Part shown: positions 11,974-23,099 of the stretch, in pieces
How positions within the stretch are numbered: the first letter of the stretch is position 1
Layout: each line of letters opens with the position of its first letter
Assembly (NCBI GenBank): GCA_037127315.1
Contig: JBBBDQ010000403.1
Location: 1,438,001-1,502,000 of the forward strand
Reading direction: 5' to 3'
From: Ascarosepion bandense
Taxonomy: Eukaryota; Mollusca; Cephalopoda; Sepiida; Sepiidae
Length of the DNA stretch: 64,000 nucleotides
Notes under the pieces: generated by a model
Databases searched by the model: none
What the model saw: only the letters and a program-made list of their open reading frames with translations
What the model was told of the DNA's origin: nothing
Made by a program: the position numbers and the translations under genes

Positions 11974-12533
11974 TGTCAGGGCTATAAAAACATCCGACGG
12001 CCTTCACACGAAGCTTTATTAAGATAAAAAGATAAAAAAATCCTGGAAAATACTAAGGCTAAGTGCAGACTGGATGTCTGCGGGAAGTTTACACATCAAA
12101 GGAAGCAAAATTTAAGTACCTTGAAATTTTGGACTTACAGTCGCCAATGCTTATCCTGGTGGTCTAGGCACTTCCGATTATTTTAATATAAATACAAGTG
12201 ATTTTTCCGAGCCGATCAGTCAGTTGAATTAGTTCAGCTGGGCGTGTGCTTAAAGTAGGGAAACTCCGTTTGTCTGAGCGGGTCGGTTCAGCATTTGATC
12301 TCCATTAATTAGTTAGAGCTGAGTGTGTCACATCGCCTGCCCCAACTGCAAGTCTAACTCTGAACGAAATAAAGCATCGATTTAACTCATCCAAGTTGTG
12401 GAAGTTCGTTCCTTATAGTTTATCTTGTACCCCCAGCTTGAGACTCCAACTTTTTCAACCAACCCCCAGCAACATCACAGCATGGAGAACGGCCGCCAGA
12501 GAAATTGTTCAGACCCTCCACTGGGGTGTTACA
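11974..12533 (+). mobile_element. Solitary LTR-like segment (gypsy or BEL style)
   Basis: The segment begins TGTCAGGG and ends GTGTTACA, the TGT...ACA form usual for LTRs. A TATA-like TATAAATAC lies at about 12,190, followed by the initiator-like GATCAGTCAGTTGAATTAG. The polyadenylation signal AATAAAGC lies near 12,370, followed by a GT-rich stretch. It is richer in G+C and CpG than its flanks. No primer-binding site, gag or pol follows, and no target duplication is evident, so a solo LTR is the best reading. A clean match to a named family cannot be made here. Confidence 0.5.
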
Positions 12534-12803
12534 ATAAAATATTTCTGCAGAATGACTGTAAAGTATTAGATACTTTTTTTATATTTATAAAGCAATTAAA
12601 ACGTAAAATCCCTTTTTTTTTATTCTTCATTGTCTATTTAGATCAACTCATTAAGCATTGAAATCATCTTAAGTCTTTAGTCAATTCATATTATCAAATT
12701 CTTGTTTCTTTTGTTTTCTTTTGGCAATATATAAAAGTATGGCTTTGATGATAAAGAATTACATTTAAATGTACCATCAAGGAATTAGAATTAATGTAAA
12801 TTG

Positions 12804-12805
<2 letters not shown>

Positions 12806-12837
<32 letters not shown>
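12806..12837. repeat. Poly-T run of about 32 bases
   Basis: Uninterrupted T run next to the copia LTR. It may be a replication-slippage expansion or the tail of a minus-strand retroposon. Confidence 0.9.
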
Positions 12838-12838
<1 letters not shown>

Positions 12839-12849
12839 TTGTCTTGATT

Positions 12850-13372
12850 ATCTTGATTTTGATCTGCTTGTTATCTGATATGGAAAATAAGAAACTTTGT
12901 ACTTTTGATCTGTGGTGATACTGAGCAAAGGGAGGGACCAGATGTTTGCCCTCAAATGTCCAGAAAGCAAATGACCAAAAAAACAAAAATTAATTAAATA
13001 TCAAATTCATGTTCCCCAGCGAATTTTATTTATCATCCAATGGGAAGCCCAGAATTAAATGCTGTGAATTCCCAAATGACCTGCTGGGACCCACAAAGAC
13101 AAGCATAATTAGCATGTCCTTTGATCTCTCATCTTCTTACCTGTGGATACATCAGACATTCCTAACTGACAAATGCTCCCAAATACATACACACAAACTC
13201 TCTTTTATTGCTATGAACATTTTATCTTACTTTTGAACCCATCCTAAATACATTACTTTATTTGTAAAAAAAAAAACCTTAATTGATATCTGTGTGTGTA
13301 TATATAAATGTTGTTTCTATACTCAATTTGATTTTCTTGTTTTATAACCCCTTTTATAACTTATAGTGGGCT
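12850..13372 (-). mobile_element. Copia-type LTR (3' LTR of the element to the right)
   Basis: Read on the minus strand it starts near TGTTAGTAGATAGCCCAC and runs to TATCACCACAGATC. It aligns over most of its length with the separate + strand copy at 49,490-50,150 (shared blocks: GTAGATAGCCCACTATAAG, ATATCAATTAAGG, GTCATTTGCTTT, GTATCACCACAG). The LTR lies on the 3' side of the copia reverse transcriptase, as expected. Confidence 0.6.
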
Positions 13373-13479
13373 ATCTACTAACAGGCCAAATTCAGTGAAT
13401 TTGTTTCAGCATACAACTCTGTTTCATTACACTGGATAACCCACTATAGATCCGTATTCATTTTTTCCCTCTCTCTGAT

Positions 13480-14015
13480 AATACTATTTTGTAATGTTTC
13501 TTTAATTGGTAACTTAAATATTAAATATTCTTGTGTACAGGCATGGGTCAACTGGAGAGGGTTCAAAATGTTGTTCAAATAGAAATGTAGTAATTTATTC
13601 CATGTTCTCCCACTTTCTTTGAGCCCATATAGTGACTTTTTGAGTTTCCACACATAATTGTCATCTTTTTCAAAACCTTCTGGTGGTTCTATATATATTT
13701 CATAGTCAATCGGAGTGTTTAAATATGCTGCTTTAACATCCATATGGTGTATATCCATACCCTAATATGCGGCCATTTGCATCAAAATTTTGATTGTTGT
13801 CATGTTTGTTGTGGGACTAAATGTTTCTATATAATCTTCCCCAGATATCTGATAGAATCCTTTAGCTACAAAATGAGCCTTATACACTGGCAAGCCATCC
13901 TCAGTTCGCTTTATAGTATAAACCCAATGACTGCCTATAATATTTTTATCATCCAGGGCCTTTTTCAATTCAAAGGTATCATTTGACACTAGAGATTTCA
14001 TTTCTTTTTGCATGG
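13480..14015 (-). mobile_element. Copia reverse transcriptase remnant
   Basis: Two adjacent minus-strand frames encode the Ty1/copia reverse transcriptase N-terminal region: a linker with GSHWVYTIKR and FVAKGFYQ, then DVKAAYLN, IYIEPPEGFE and LKKSLYGLKES. A stop at the junction (about 13,760) and loss of everything past the fingers/palm start, including the catalytic YVDD and RNase H, show that it is dead. About 110 bases separate the break from the LTR. Confidence 0.85.
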
Positions 14016-14285
14016 CCGCTATCCATCACTTGGAATTAGCAGAATTTATGGCTTCTTGATAATTCTTCTGGATACATTGCACTGAATAGCAAAAGTCAAT
14101 GTCGCAGATATTACATTGATCCATTCCAAAATAGTCTGATTGTCTTCTATTTCTGGTCGGCTAACACAGAATTTGCCTCTCCTGTTTGGTTATATCTTTT
14201 AACTCAAGGTCAGCATCAGATTTTTTCATCGCCTATCTTATCTGGTATAACACCTTCCTTTAATTGGATTTTGAACATTTTTTTT

Positions 14286-15090
14286 TTAATTTATAGGCCC
14301 TATCTCATAATTAGGCCATATTAGTTCATGTTGTACCTGTCCCTTATTAATGTTCTTTTTTTCGGGATCCTCCACTCTGTCAAAGGAATCTGTAAATCTG
14401 ACGCATCTGGTCTTTCTTAATATTTTACTTTGTGGAAAATAAATCATGTAGGCCAGACTTGTTTTGTCATAACCAATGAATATGCCTCTATCACTTTTTG
14501 GATCTAGTTTTGCCCTGTGGTTGACATGTGTAGCAAATTGTGCCAAAAATATGCATACCACTTACGTTGGGTTTGTAATTCTTATAAGCCTCGTAAGGCA
14601 TCTTTTTAATGTTACTCTTATAGCAATGGTTTCTTATATACACGGTTGTATTTAATGCATAGACCCACAAATTTTTGGGTAACTTAGATTCTATTTGCAA
14701 ACATCTAGCCATTTTGAAAAGGGTTCACCAACTACGTTCTGCAATTCCATTTTGATGTGGGGAATAAGGACAGGTTTTCTCATGTTAAATGCCTTCATTT
14801 AGGAAGTTTTCGTAATCATCAGAAGTAAATTCTCCATTACCTGTTTTAATTATTTTCACTTTTCCATAAGGTGAAATAGATAAATACATTCTTGTAGCTT
14901 GTAGGGTATCAGGTTTGTTTTTCAAAAAATATATCATAAGTCCTGAATATCTGTCAACAATTTAGATGTAATTATCTTTTTGAATTGAGCTTAACTGTTG
15001 ATATTGGTTTATTAACTAAATCTATCTATAATTGTCTTGAACTTATAAATTGGCCACTATTTGTGTTGAAGTTTTTTGTTTAGTACAGAT
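14286..15090 (-). mobile_element. Copia integrase remnant
   Basis: Minus-strand frames give the integrase C-terminal half: PYSPHQNGIAERSW, MARCLQIESKLPKNLW, KMPYEAYKNYKPN and DRGIFIGYDKTSLAY, all typical of Ty1/copia. Frames are broken and overlap by frameshift around 14,491-14,561. The 14,016-14,285 interval is the degenerate linker to the reverse transcriptase. Gag, protease and the 5' LTR are not recognisable further right. Confidence 0.8.
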
Positions 15091-16490
15091 CTAATTATAT
15101 ATACTTGTATTATTATGAATTATATGTATCATGTCTTTTGCATGTATTGGGATTATCTGATGTAAACTTTGTCATTGTTTGGAATAATTTCTTTTTCTCG
15201 GGTAAATTTGTTGATGTTTCTCTCTTATGTTAGTGGAGGTATGAACTGTAGATATGACATATCTTTTTATAATCAACTTAACTTACAATCATAATCAAGA
15301 GTTGTTATAGACCAATGTGTATAGATAAGGAATATTTCTTTATTGATTTTTTTTTTAATTTTTTTTTTATGAAGAAACTGTTTCAATTAATGTATGACAC
15401 ATTTATTACTTACAGTGTCCCAACTATGCAATAAATGGTATCTCCTAAAAATATTTATAAATCATGGTAATAATGATTTGTCATGTTTAATTTATGTTAG
15501 TAGATTATGAACAAGTTTTGCCCCACCCAACTAATACTTAGAGTTGATAAGTAAATGAATTTCAAGAAATGGTTTCTTTTATCTTTGATTTGTTCAATAA
15601 ACAATAAAAGGAAGAAAACATTTTAAACTGGTGATCCCTGATCCTGTTTAATAATTTAAGTAGCATCAAATTAATCAACTATGGTGACAATAGAAAAAGC
15701 TCACTGAAGAATCCTAACCTCTGCAGACAGCCACTGATATTCAGAGTATCTAACATAACTTAGTTTGTCGTAAGGAAAGCACAGTTCAGCATCACAGAGA
15801 CTGCAGTCTCTAGTGTTAATTCATAGCATTACTTCCTTCTGAAATTGTGAGAAGGATTCTTCAATTTTACCCATGATTATGATCAACTTAAAAAGTCTAA
15901 AATGAACTTATGAAAAACTTAAACCATCAAATGTATCTGTGAGTTGATGCCATTGCTTGGCTGAATTGGTTTTGGTTATTACACTTATTCAGTGCTTACC
16001 TTTCTCGATTGCACTGACATCCCAGACAGATCTTGAGTTTGTTCACAATGGAAAAATAACACATGATTTTCTGTTTTGTTTCAATCACCCAAAAGTTACA
16101 CATGTCCAATAAGTGCCTTATCAAGCTAAGCATAAACAAACAAGCAGAAAATGCTTTGATAAGAACAAAAAATTAAATGCATTTCCTTTGCTTTTTTTAA
16201 ATAAAAAACAAAAGCTTAAGGTTTTCCCAATGTAGTTGTATGTTGCAGATTATGGTCAGTCCTGTAAATCATGGTGAAAGTAGCCAAACAGTACAAGAGT
16301 AACTATAAAACTCATTTTCTATTCTTTGTTGCCTGTACATCATGGTAACTAATTTGGTGGGACTTGACAGACTTTGCTAATCTCACCACTTATGGAAGTT
16401 GCTACTCAAGGGCTCAATGAATTGAATTTATTGTAGTTACAAGAATATTCTATTCATTATTCCTTAACTGGGATAGTCATAGACTAGTAG
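15091..16490. other. Unassigned, possible remains of LTR element gag or protease
   Basis: No domain can be read with confidence. The stretch lies between copia integrase on one side and gypsy pol on the other, so decayed element DNA is likely but not shown. Confidence 0.3.
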
Positions 16491-16499
16491 ACAGAAAAT

Positions 16500-18035
16500 T
16501 GAGTGTTTGGACCAAGCATTCCTGAAAGTGACATTGCACAACTTAGTACAATTTACATGCATAATTTGGATTGCAAAAGTAACAATACCTTCATTAGGCT
16601 ATAACTTCCTTGAGCATTTTGGTCTGACTGATGACTGCACCAATTATTGATTGATGTCATATCTAAAAGACTTGTTGATGCACAACATTTATTATGAACA
16701 TAACATTGCATCAAAATTCTGCTATTCAATCAGTATAGCAACCAGTTACCAATAAATTTCCTAATTTGGCCTCTCTGAATTGTAATTCCAAGGCAATAAA
16801 ATTCAGTCTTTCACAGAATTGAAACTAGTTGTAATCCATCAACATTTTCAAAATGTAGACAACTGCCAAGTTTAACATAGCAAGAAATGGGCTCAGAATG
16901 AGAAGTCAGAGAACCGAGTTCAAATTTCATTTAAATTTGTTGCATTCACTTACATGCAAATGCCCTTGGGAAAGGTATTAATCCATCTCTTCTCCATTCC
17001 ACTATGGGTTAAATAGAACAAATTAGGTTTTATAGCCTTGGTTGGCAACCAGTCTACTGCAGAAAGTAATGGCAACCTACTGCAGGAAAATCTTCTGCCC
17101 AGTCAGTCATGTTTCTTTTAAGACATGATCACCCAAGCATGTATCATGTATGACACTTAACTGACTGCTGACCTATATCAGATGGAATGTAAATATCTTG
17201 TAGAGATTATAGATTTTAAAACTGTCACCACACCTAACCATTACAATATATCTAATTTAACTTTCTTGTTTTCAAAATTGTTAAAAAATGCTTTTTAAAG
17301 ATTGCCCCATCATCAGCATGCCATAAAGTGCTACACAATACAGTTACTATAATTACTTTTTGTTTATTTGATTTTAAATATAGCTTCATGTTTTTGGTAT
17401 TATAGACTGCTTCAAGTATTTTTCCAATGAATGATGGACAGTATTTTCAGTGATATTAAGTATGTGTTTATTTACATAGATGACATTTTAATATATCTTG
17501 ACAAAGAAACTACTTTAATTGGTATTGAACAAGTAGTAAGAATTGCTTACTATGATAATGAAATTTCTGAGTGTATTTGATGTTCCAGAATTTGATTCTT
17601 ATTTTTATTTATTTATTTTTTTTAATGTAGCATTTTCAGTCAATGACTGAAACAGTTTTTCAAGAAATTTAATGAATTCCAAAATTAATCAATCATTACA
17701 TAAATTCCTTGGAATGTCAGGGTTTTATAGAAAGTAATTTAATCTCTCCGTTTACTGAGTGCAAATGCTTAATCCCTTGATACAAATAAATTACAACTGT
17801 TTCTACTAATTCCTTTGAATATGTTAAAAGTATTATCAAGTACAGTTGTCCTCTGCACATTTAATTCAAAAGCCACAGATTATCAATTTGTGACAATTCA
17901 AACAATGCAGTAGGGGCTGCATTACTTCAAATGATAGTCAGTCCATCCTTATCAGTTTATTAAGATATTAACATGCCAAAAAAACAGTATTCGGTATTCA
18001 TTCCTGAATTATTATTTGCTTGCTTTTAGTACCAA
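16500..18035 (+). mobile_element. Gypsy-type LTR element pol remnant, interrupted by a SINE
   Basis: Three blocks appear in pol order. Near 16,605 a frame reads FLEHFGL with downstream IDVISKRLVDA-like residues, as at the end of a gypsy protease. At 17,425-17,510 reads MMDSIFSDIKYVFIYIDDIL, the reverse transcriptase palm with the catalytic IDD. From 17,690 to 18,030 come a FLGM-FYR connection and RNase H-like residues ending KKQYSVF-PELLFAY. All frames are broken. The SINE at 16,885-17,170 sits between the first and second blocks. Copia can be excluded because of the IDDIL form. Confidence 0.65.
16885..17170 (+). mobile_element. SINE family 1, copy 1
   Basis: Starts GGGCTCAGAATGAGAAGTCA, followed by a B-box-like ACCGAGTTCAAATTTC. 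The shared body TTGGGAAAGGTATTA, GGCAACCAGTCTACTGCAG and CTTCTGCCCAGTCAGTCATG also occurs at 34,060 (+) and 55,722 (-). Confidence 0.8.
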
Positions 18036-18145
18036 ATAAGAAATAATGTGATGTTACTTTTACAAATTACAAATCAGGATGTAGGCAACCATAACTCTTC
18101 AGAGATTCCTTTTTTTATTATCTCTGAATTTCTGTGCCTTCTCAG

Positions 18146-18403
18146 GCAAGATAATGGAATGGTTTCCTATTGCTTTAAACATAGTGTGGAATTTAGTATT
18201 TTCTTTTTCATAGACTGGTTGCTGTCCAAGTTTAGAGAGCCTAATTTACTCTGCTATTTATCACACAGTTCTTAATGTTATTAATACATGATAAATCACA
18301 AAGCAATACTTTTAAGAGACAGTCTCCATTGAAATCCAACAGACAACAGAATAAACAAATGGAAAATCTCAAACTGAAAATAAGAAAAAAGTACATTAAA
18401 TCC
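18146..18403 (+). repeat. Interspersed repeat, copy 1 of a direct pair
   Basis: About 255 bases closely matching 19,973-20,230 (shared blocks: GGAATTTAGTATTTTCTTTT, CATAGACTGGTTGCTG and ACAGACAACA). No coding potential is recognised. The two copies are about 1.8 kb apart in the same orientation. Confidence 0.85.
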
Positions 18404-19344
18404 TCACACAGTTTAAGATGCATATCATGTCATTGTTAAAATACTGAAAGTAGTAATTGTTAGAAAGTTGCATATAAATACATATTTGTTCATGTGCTAT
18501 AGAATCAACAAAGATATGTTTGTCTGTTCCTTCCTCTATTTCCAAGGGCAAATAAAAAAAAACAGTAAAGTTGCCATAATTATGCTACTTGAATATTTGG
18601 GTCAAGTGAGTTTGTTGATGTGGAGGACTGAAAAACAGATGACCACTTTGATTTATTAGCTATTAAAAAAAAAATAATGAAAACTGACATTGTTAATGAT
18701 GAGCAGTTCATGTTAAAAAGTTCAAGTTTTGAAGTTATCCTTTTAAGTGTAGGATTTTGTCATTAACAAAATGCTTGTTTTAAATAATAAAGTGCTGAAT
18801 TTAAATAGCAATTATTTGAGAAAAATGACCTTACTTTTATTAACAAAATGAGACTATCAAAACTTTTTCCTTTTAAAAGATTTATCCATCTTTTGAGTAT
18901 TAAGTCTTTATTTATTTTATATATATATATATATATATAAAATAATAGAAATAAATAAATACTGTCAAAAAAAATACATTTTTAACTTACAACTTTTTAG
19001 TAGTTTTTCCTATACATATTAAGACAGTATATGTGGATTATCATTATATATATCATTATATATACATTTTTAACAACGTTTTAGTAGTTTTTCCGATATA
19101 TAAAAAACAAAAAAACTGCTACTGGAAAGCATAAAACTGCTACATGCAAGAAATTAGCAAAGTCATTTGCTTAGATCTTGAAAATGCCTCTGGATCAGAG
19201 AAACAGAAATTCATATAAAAAAGTAATGGCATATTTTTTATTTTAATTCAAAAGATGTGAAAAATTTCATATTAACATACATGTGAAATATACTTGGATT
19301 TTTAAAATGCAGAATATTCCATTAGATGACAAAAACTGAGCATC

Positions 19345-19435
19345 AGTATCAAAATGGATTGAATAATTTTGCTATGGCTTTTCATACTAGTAATAGAGAT
19401 GTTGCGTTATAGTGAATGATGGAAAGTGGAATTTT
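19345..19435. repeat. Inverted repeat arm (partner 21,228-21,302)
   Basis: Reverse complement shares TATGAAAAGCCATAGCAAAA and TTCACTATAA with 21,228-21,302. The two arms enclose a direct repeat copy and a LINE fragment. Confidence 0.7.
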
Positions 19436-19972
19436 GCTTTTCCAGTGAAAACTTTTATGAATGATATCACTGTTGAGTGGGAGGAGCAAGTGATGAAACA
19501 CTTGAAAGACAGCTTACACACTGTATTGATGACTATGTAATTGTCAAAGATAAACTGTTTAGCAAGTATTTTTGTTTCACCTTGAAAAAAATTAGGCTCA
19601 TGCAAATGTATGAAATACACTTTGTAAAAGTTCAAACAATGAGCATTTAATCAATAAATATCTAAAAAAAAGTGGTCAGGCATATCTCTCCTTAACAAAT
19701 GTGGTATTTCATAGTTCAATATCAAAGTTAAAACTCTCATTGATACTTGTTAAAGTACATAAGATAAGCAGAGCATATCTATGCTTGCTTGATACACAAG
19801 ATGTCTGAAAGATATGCAAACATTAAGACCAGAAGAAAACTGAATGTCAAGGGTGATGTAGAGGATACAAAATAGTCACTTAAGATGAAGGGTATAGATA
19901 GTGCAATGATAGATAAGTCACAAGTTGGTTTCTATCCATGACATTGGTAATCTTTGTTATTGAGTGTTAGAT

Positions 19973-20230
19973 GATAGGATAATGGAGTGATTTCCTGTTG
20001 CTTTTAACATAGTTTGGAATTTAGTATTTTCTTTTTCATAGACTGGTTGCTGCCCAAGTTTAGAAAGCCCAATTTACTCTGTTATTTATCACACAGATGG
20101 TGATGTTATTAACACATGATAAATCACAAGGCAATGCTTTTAAGAAACAGTCTCTATTGAACTACAACAGACAACAAAATAAACAAAGGGAAAATCTCAT
20201 ACTGAAATAAGGAGATAGAACATTAAAAGA
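19973..20230 (+). repeat. Interspersed repeat, copy 2 of a direct pair
   Basis: Partner of 18,146-18,403, with small substitutions. It abuts the end of a minus-strand LINE fragment. The family is unnamed here. Confidence 0.85.
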
Positions 20231-21012
20231 AGGATAATTGAGACAGTAGATAACGATTGACATTGCATTTAGCATTTTTGAAGACCAAAGTTGTCTTGAA
20301 AGTAAGAAGCCGGAAGAGTTTCACAAGTGAGCAGTGCAATAGAAGAAACTTTTAATGGAGAACTTACAATTAAATCTAGCCATTTCAATTGTAAGATGAT
20401 ACCTTACTGTTAATCTAGTACTGTGCTTACCTTCATAAAGCATAGGTACCATAGAGGAAAGTTTATCAGCACAGTAAAAGTATTTATGAAAGTATTTATA
20501 GAAAATGTACAGGGAAGCTATGTTACAGTGGTGGGAAAGTGACTGAAGCTAAAATGCCAGATCAGGATCAATAACACTGCAGATTTTTTATTTTATCAAG
20601 AATCTCTAAGTATATAACAGGAGCACCAGACCAGATTTAGCTGCAGTATACAAAGCCAGGGTGAATGATTGACTTATAAATATATAAGATAAATTCTGGA
20701 GAGAAAAATTGTCTGGCATGACACAAGGAAGCAATTTTCCTATCAGCAGATCTAACAATTAATTCAATATAATTTTTCCTCTTTGTCTGTGGAAAACATA
20801 AGTCTGACCTCTCCTGGAGGTTAGCATTAGCCATACTGATGAAAAGTAAAAAATGCTTTTCTCAGACAATTAAAATAGAGCAGTTTTGTTTTGGAGGTGT
20901 TAAAATCAAGAGATAGCAAGGAGCAGAGGAAATTCATTACATTGCAAAGAGCAAATATTTTGCTACAATTGTAGGGATAGGTAGCAAACAAAAAAAATTG
21001 AATAAAGACCAT
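20225..21012 (-). mobile_element. LINE family A fragment, end of reverse transcriptase to C-terminus
   Basis: Minus-strand frames give FNTSKTKLL (compare FNASKTKLL at 8,000), then ASLCHARQFFSPEFILYIYK, a tail like IWSGAP-LL, SLSHR-NIASL-IFYKYF, and finally remnants of SFF-RT-LWNS. It spans the junction between the segment at 7,859 and the segment at 47,872, which shows that all three belong to one family. Several frameshifts are present. Confidence 0.8.
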
Positions 21013-21227
21013 TTACATTATTTGACATCAAATATATGAAACCCTCCAAAAAAATGTCTCCTGATAAAAGACACTATACAAGCTGTTATCTACATCAGTC
21101 AACTTGAAATTGTGGAAGTTGATTAGATTTGATCAGTACAATGCATTTAAAACAGTTAACCTTAACCAAATCCACATTGGTTATGAATATTCTTTAAAAA
21201 GTTATGCATGAAAATATAATCAAAATT

Positions 21228-21302
21228 CCCCTTTCCATTATTCACTATAATGCAACATCTCCATTGTTAATATGAAAAGCCATAGCAAAATGATCGAGAG
21301 AA
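21228..21302. repeat. Inverted repeat arm (partner 19,345-19,435)
   Basis: See the arm at 19,345. Match length is about 70 bases with a few mismatches. Confidence 0.7.
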
Positions 21303-21422
21303 ATTAAATTTTGTGAAGGAGGGAAATTTTCTGGAAAATGTTTTTAGAACAAACAAAAGTATTGATAGTTGTTTGATGGCTATACAGAATAGATTTGAAA
21401 AAGCTTTAGAATGTCACCTCAG

Positions 21423-21447
21423 ATGGAAAGATGGGTAACATTAACTG
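21423..21447. repeat. 25-base perfect direct repeat, left copy
   Basis: Identical over 25 bases to 23,015-23,039 (contains GGAAAGATGGGTAACATTAA). The pair brackets the family B LINE at 21,715-22,990. Confidence 0.9.
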
Positions 21448-21714
21448 CTTGGCATTCTGACCCTGTCACCTGAAAAGTTAATTTGAAAAATGTTCTTGTT
21501 GAATTTTTTTTTTTTTCTAAGAAAAAGGCTGATTTTTATTCATAAAAAAAAAAAACTTGTAAAAATATTCAAGAAGAATGCAGGTGACATGGCAAGACAA
21601 GAAATCTTTCCTATTAAAGTGAGATGTCAAGGTTTTATTATCAACTCTATTTTGGTATATTATTTAGAATTGGAATTTCTACATTAGAAAATAGGAAAAG
21701 TATGTGGGTTTGTA

Positions 21715-22990
21715 AAAGATACCGGAATGAGGAATGCCGTATTCATACTCAGAATGCTATCTGAACGAGCAATACAAATGCATAAGGACTTTTATCTGTG
21801 CATTATAGACTATGCAAAGGTGTTCAACAAAGTATGACACAAGAACTTGATAGAGATGCTTGACAACCACAACATTTTTGGAAAAGACATTAGGATAATC
21901 AAGAATCTATATTGGTAGCAAACTGCTTGTTTATGGATAGGAAGTGAACTCAGCAGGTATGTAAAAATAGAAAGGGGCATATGACAAGTATATCTTTTCT
22001 CAACAGAATTTTTCAACTTGTACAGCAAAGTAATTATGAGAGAAATAAAAACTTTGCCAGGATTTGTCATTGACGGCCACAATCTCAACAATATCAGATA
22101 CGCAGATGACATGGTGCTGATAGCAGACACAGAAAGGAAAATGCAGGACCTTCTACAGAAGTTAGCAAAAGAAAGTGAGAAGAAAGGACTGAGCATAAAC
22201 TTAAAGAAAACTGAATGTATGGTCATCAGCAAAAAGAGGAGCCTAATATGCCAACTACAAGTTGGAGAAACTAAAATAAAACAAGTAAAAAAAAATTCAA
22301 ATCTATGGGAAGTATTTTGACAGAAGATGGAAAGTGCAGCATGAAGATCCAAAAATGCATTTGCATGGCCAAGGACGCATTTCAGAAGCTAACCAGAGTA
22401 CGGAAAGACGGGAAAATCTCATTAGAAACAAAGTAAAGAGTGCTGGATTGCAATATAATGTCTGTCCTTCTGTATGGAAGTGAATGCTGGACGATCTCAT
22501 CAAGGATGAAGGAGAGGCTAGAGGCAGCAGAAATGTGGTTTTACAAAAGGATGCTGAAAGATGCCATGGATGGAGCACATGTGCAACAATGAGGTGTTGG
22601 AAAGGATGCAAATGAGAAGAAAACTCATACTAAATATCAGGAAGAGACAAATGAGGTTCCTGGGACACGTAATGAGGAAGGAGGGCCTGGAGAACTTAAT
22701 ACTCATAGGTCAGATAAAGGGAAGGAGAGACAGGGGAAAGCTGCGCGAGACATACTTATTAAGGTCTGAGGAAACTGATGGCGGAGCGAGGCTTAGAGAT
22801 ATAAAGAGAAAAAATATTGAGAGCAACAAAAGACAGAGCCAAGTGGAAGTCCATGATCGCCTATGTTCTGAAAGGACATGGCACATGAAGAGGATATAAA
22901 AGCTACATCTTCATCAATCTGTCATTCTTCACATTGTGATAGAAAAACCAATAAAGCCTAGTGATATCATGAGGTGTCCCAGGTTAGTGG
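21715..22990 (+). mobile_element. LINE family B (RTE-like endonuclease-reverse transcriptase type), 5' truncated
   Basis: Translation in shifting frames gives MLSERAIQMHKDF and DYAKVFNKV, then RYADDMVLIADTE (catalytic YADD), GLSINLKKTECMVIS, and SVLLYGSECWTISS. The C-terminal block is HVMRKEGLENLILIGQIKG. At least three frame breaks lie between 21,800 and 22,560. The end near 22,900 is followed by a short 3' UTR-like tail without poly-A. Two more copies (43,030 and 44,215) lie on the minus strand. The endonuclease domain is missing here. Confidence 0.85.
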
Positions 22991-23014
22991 TAATGATGTT
23001 TAAGCCCTAAAACC

Positions 23015-23098
23015 ATGGAAAGATGGGTAACATTAACTGTTACCCATCTTTATGGGTAACATAATGATCCTGAAGTAACATTACTTCAGGATCATTAT
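23015..23098. repeat. 25-base direct repeat, right copy, with two tandem perfect hairpins
   Basis: Hairpin 1 has 14-base arms (23,019-23,032 and 23,038-23,051, arm AAAGATGGGTAACA) and a 5-base loop. Hairpin 2 has 18-base arms (23,061-23,078 and 23,081-23,098, arm ATAATGATCCTGAAGTAA) with 2 bases between them. All arms are perfect. Confidence 0.9.
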
Positions 23099-23099
23099 T

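Noticed and set aside
21810..22706. Long minus-strand open frames opposite the family B LINE
   Set aside because: They are the antisense shadow of the LINE coding sequence; residues such as RYADD and RKEGLENL appear on the + strand.
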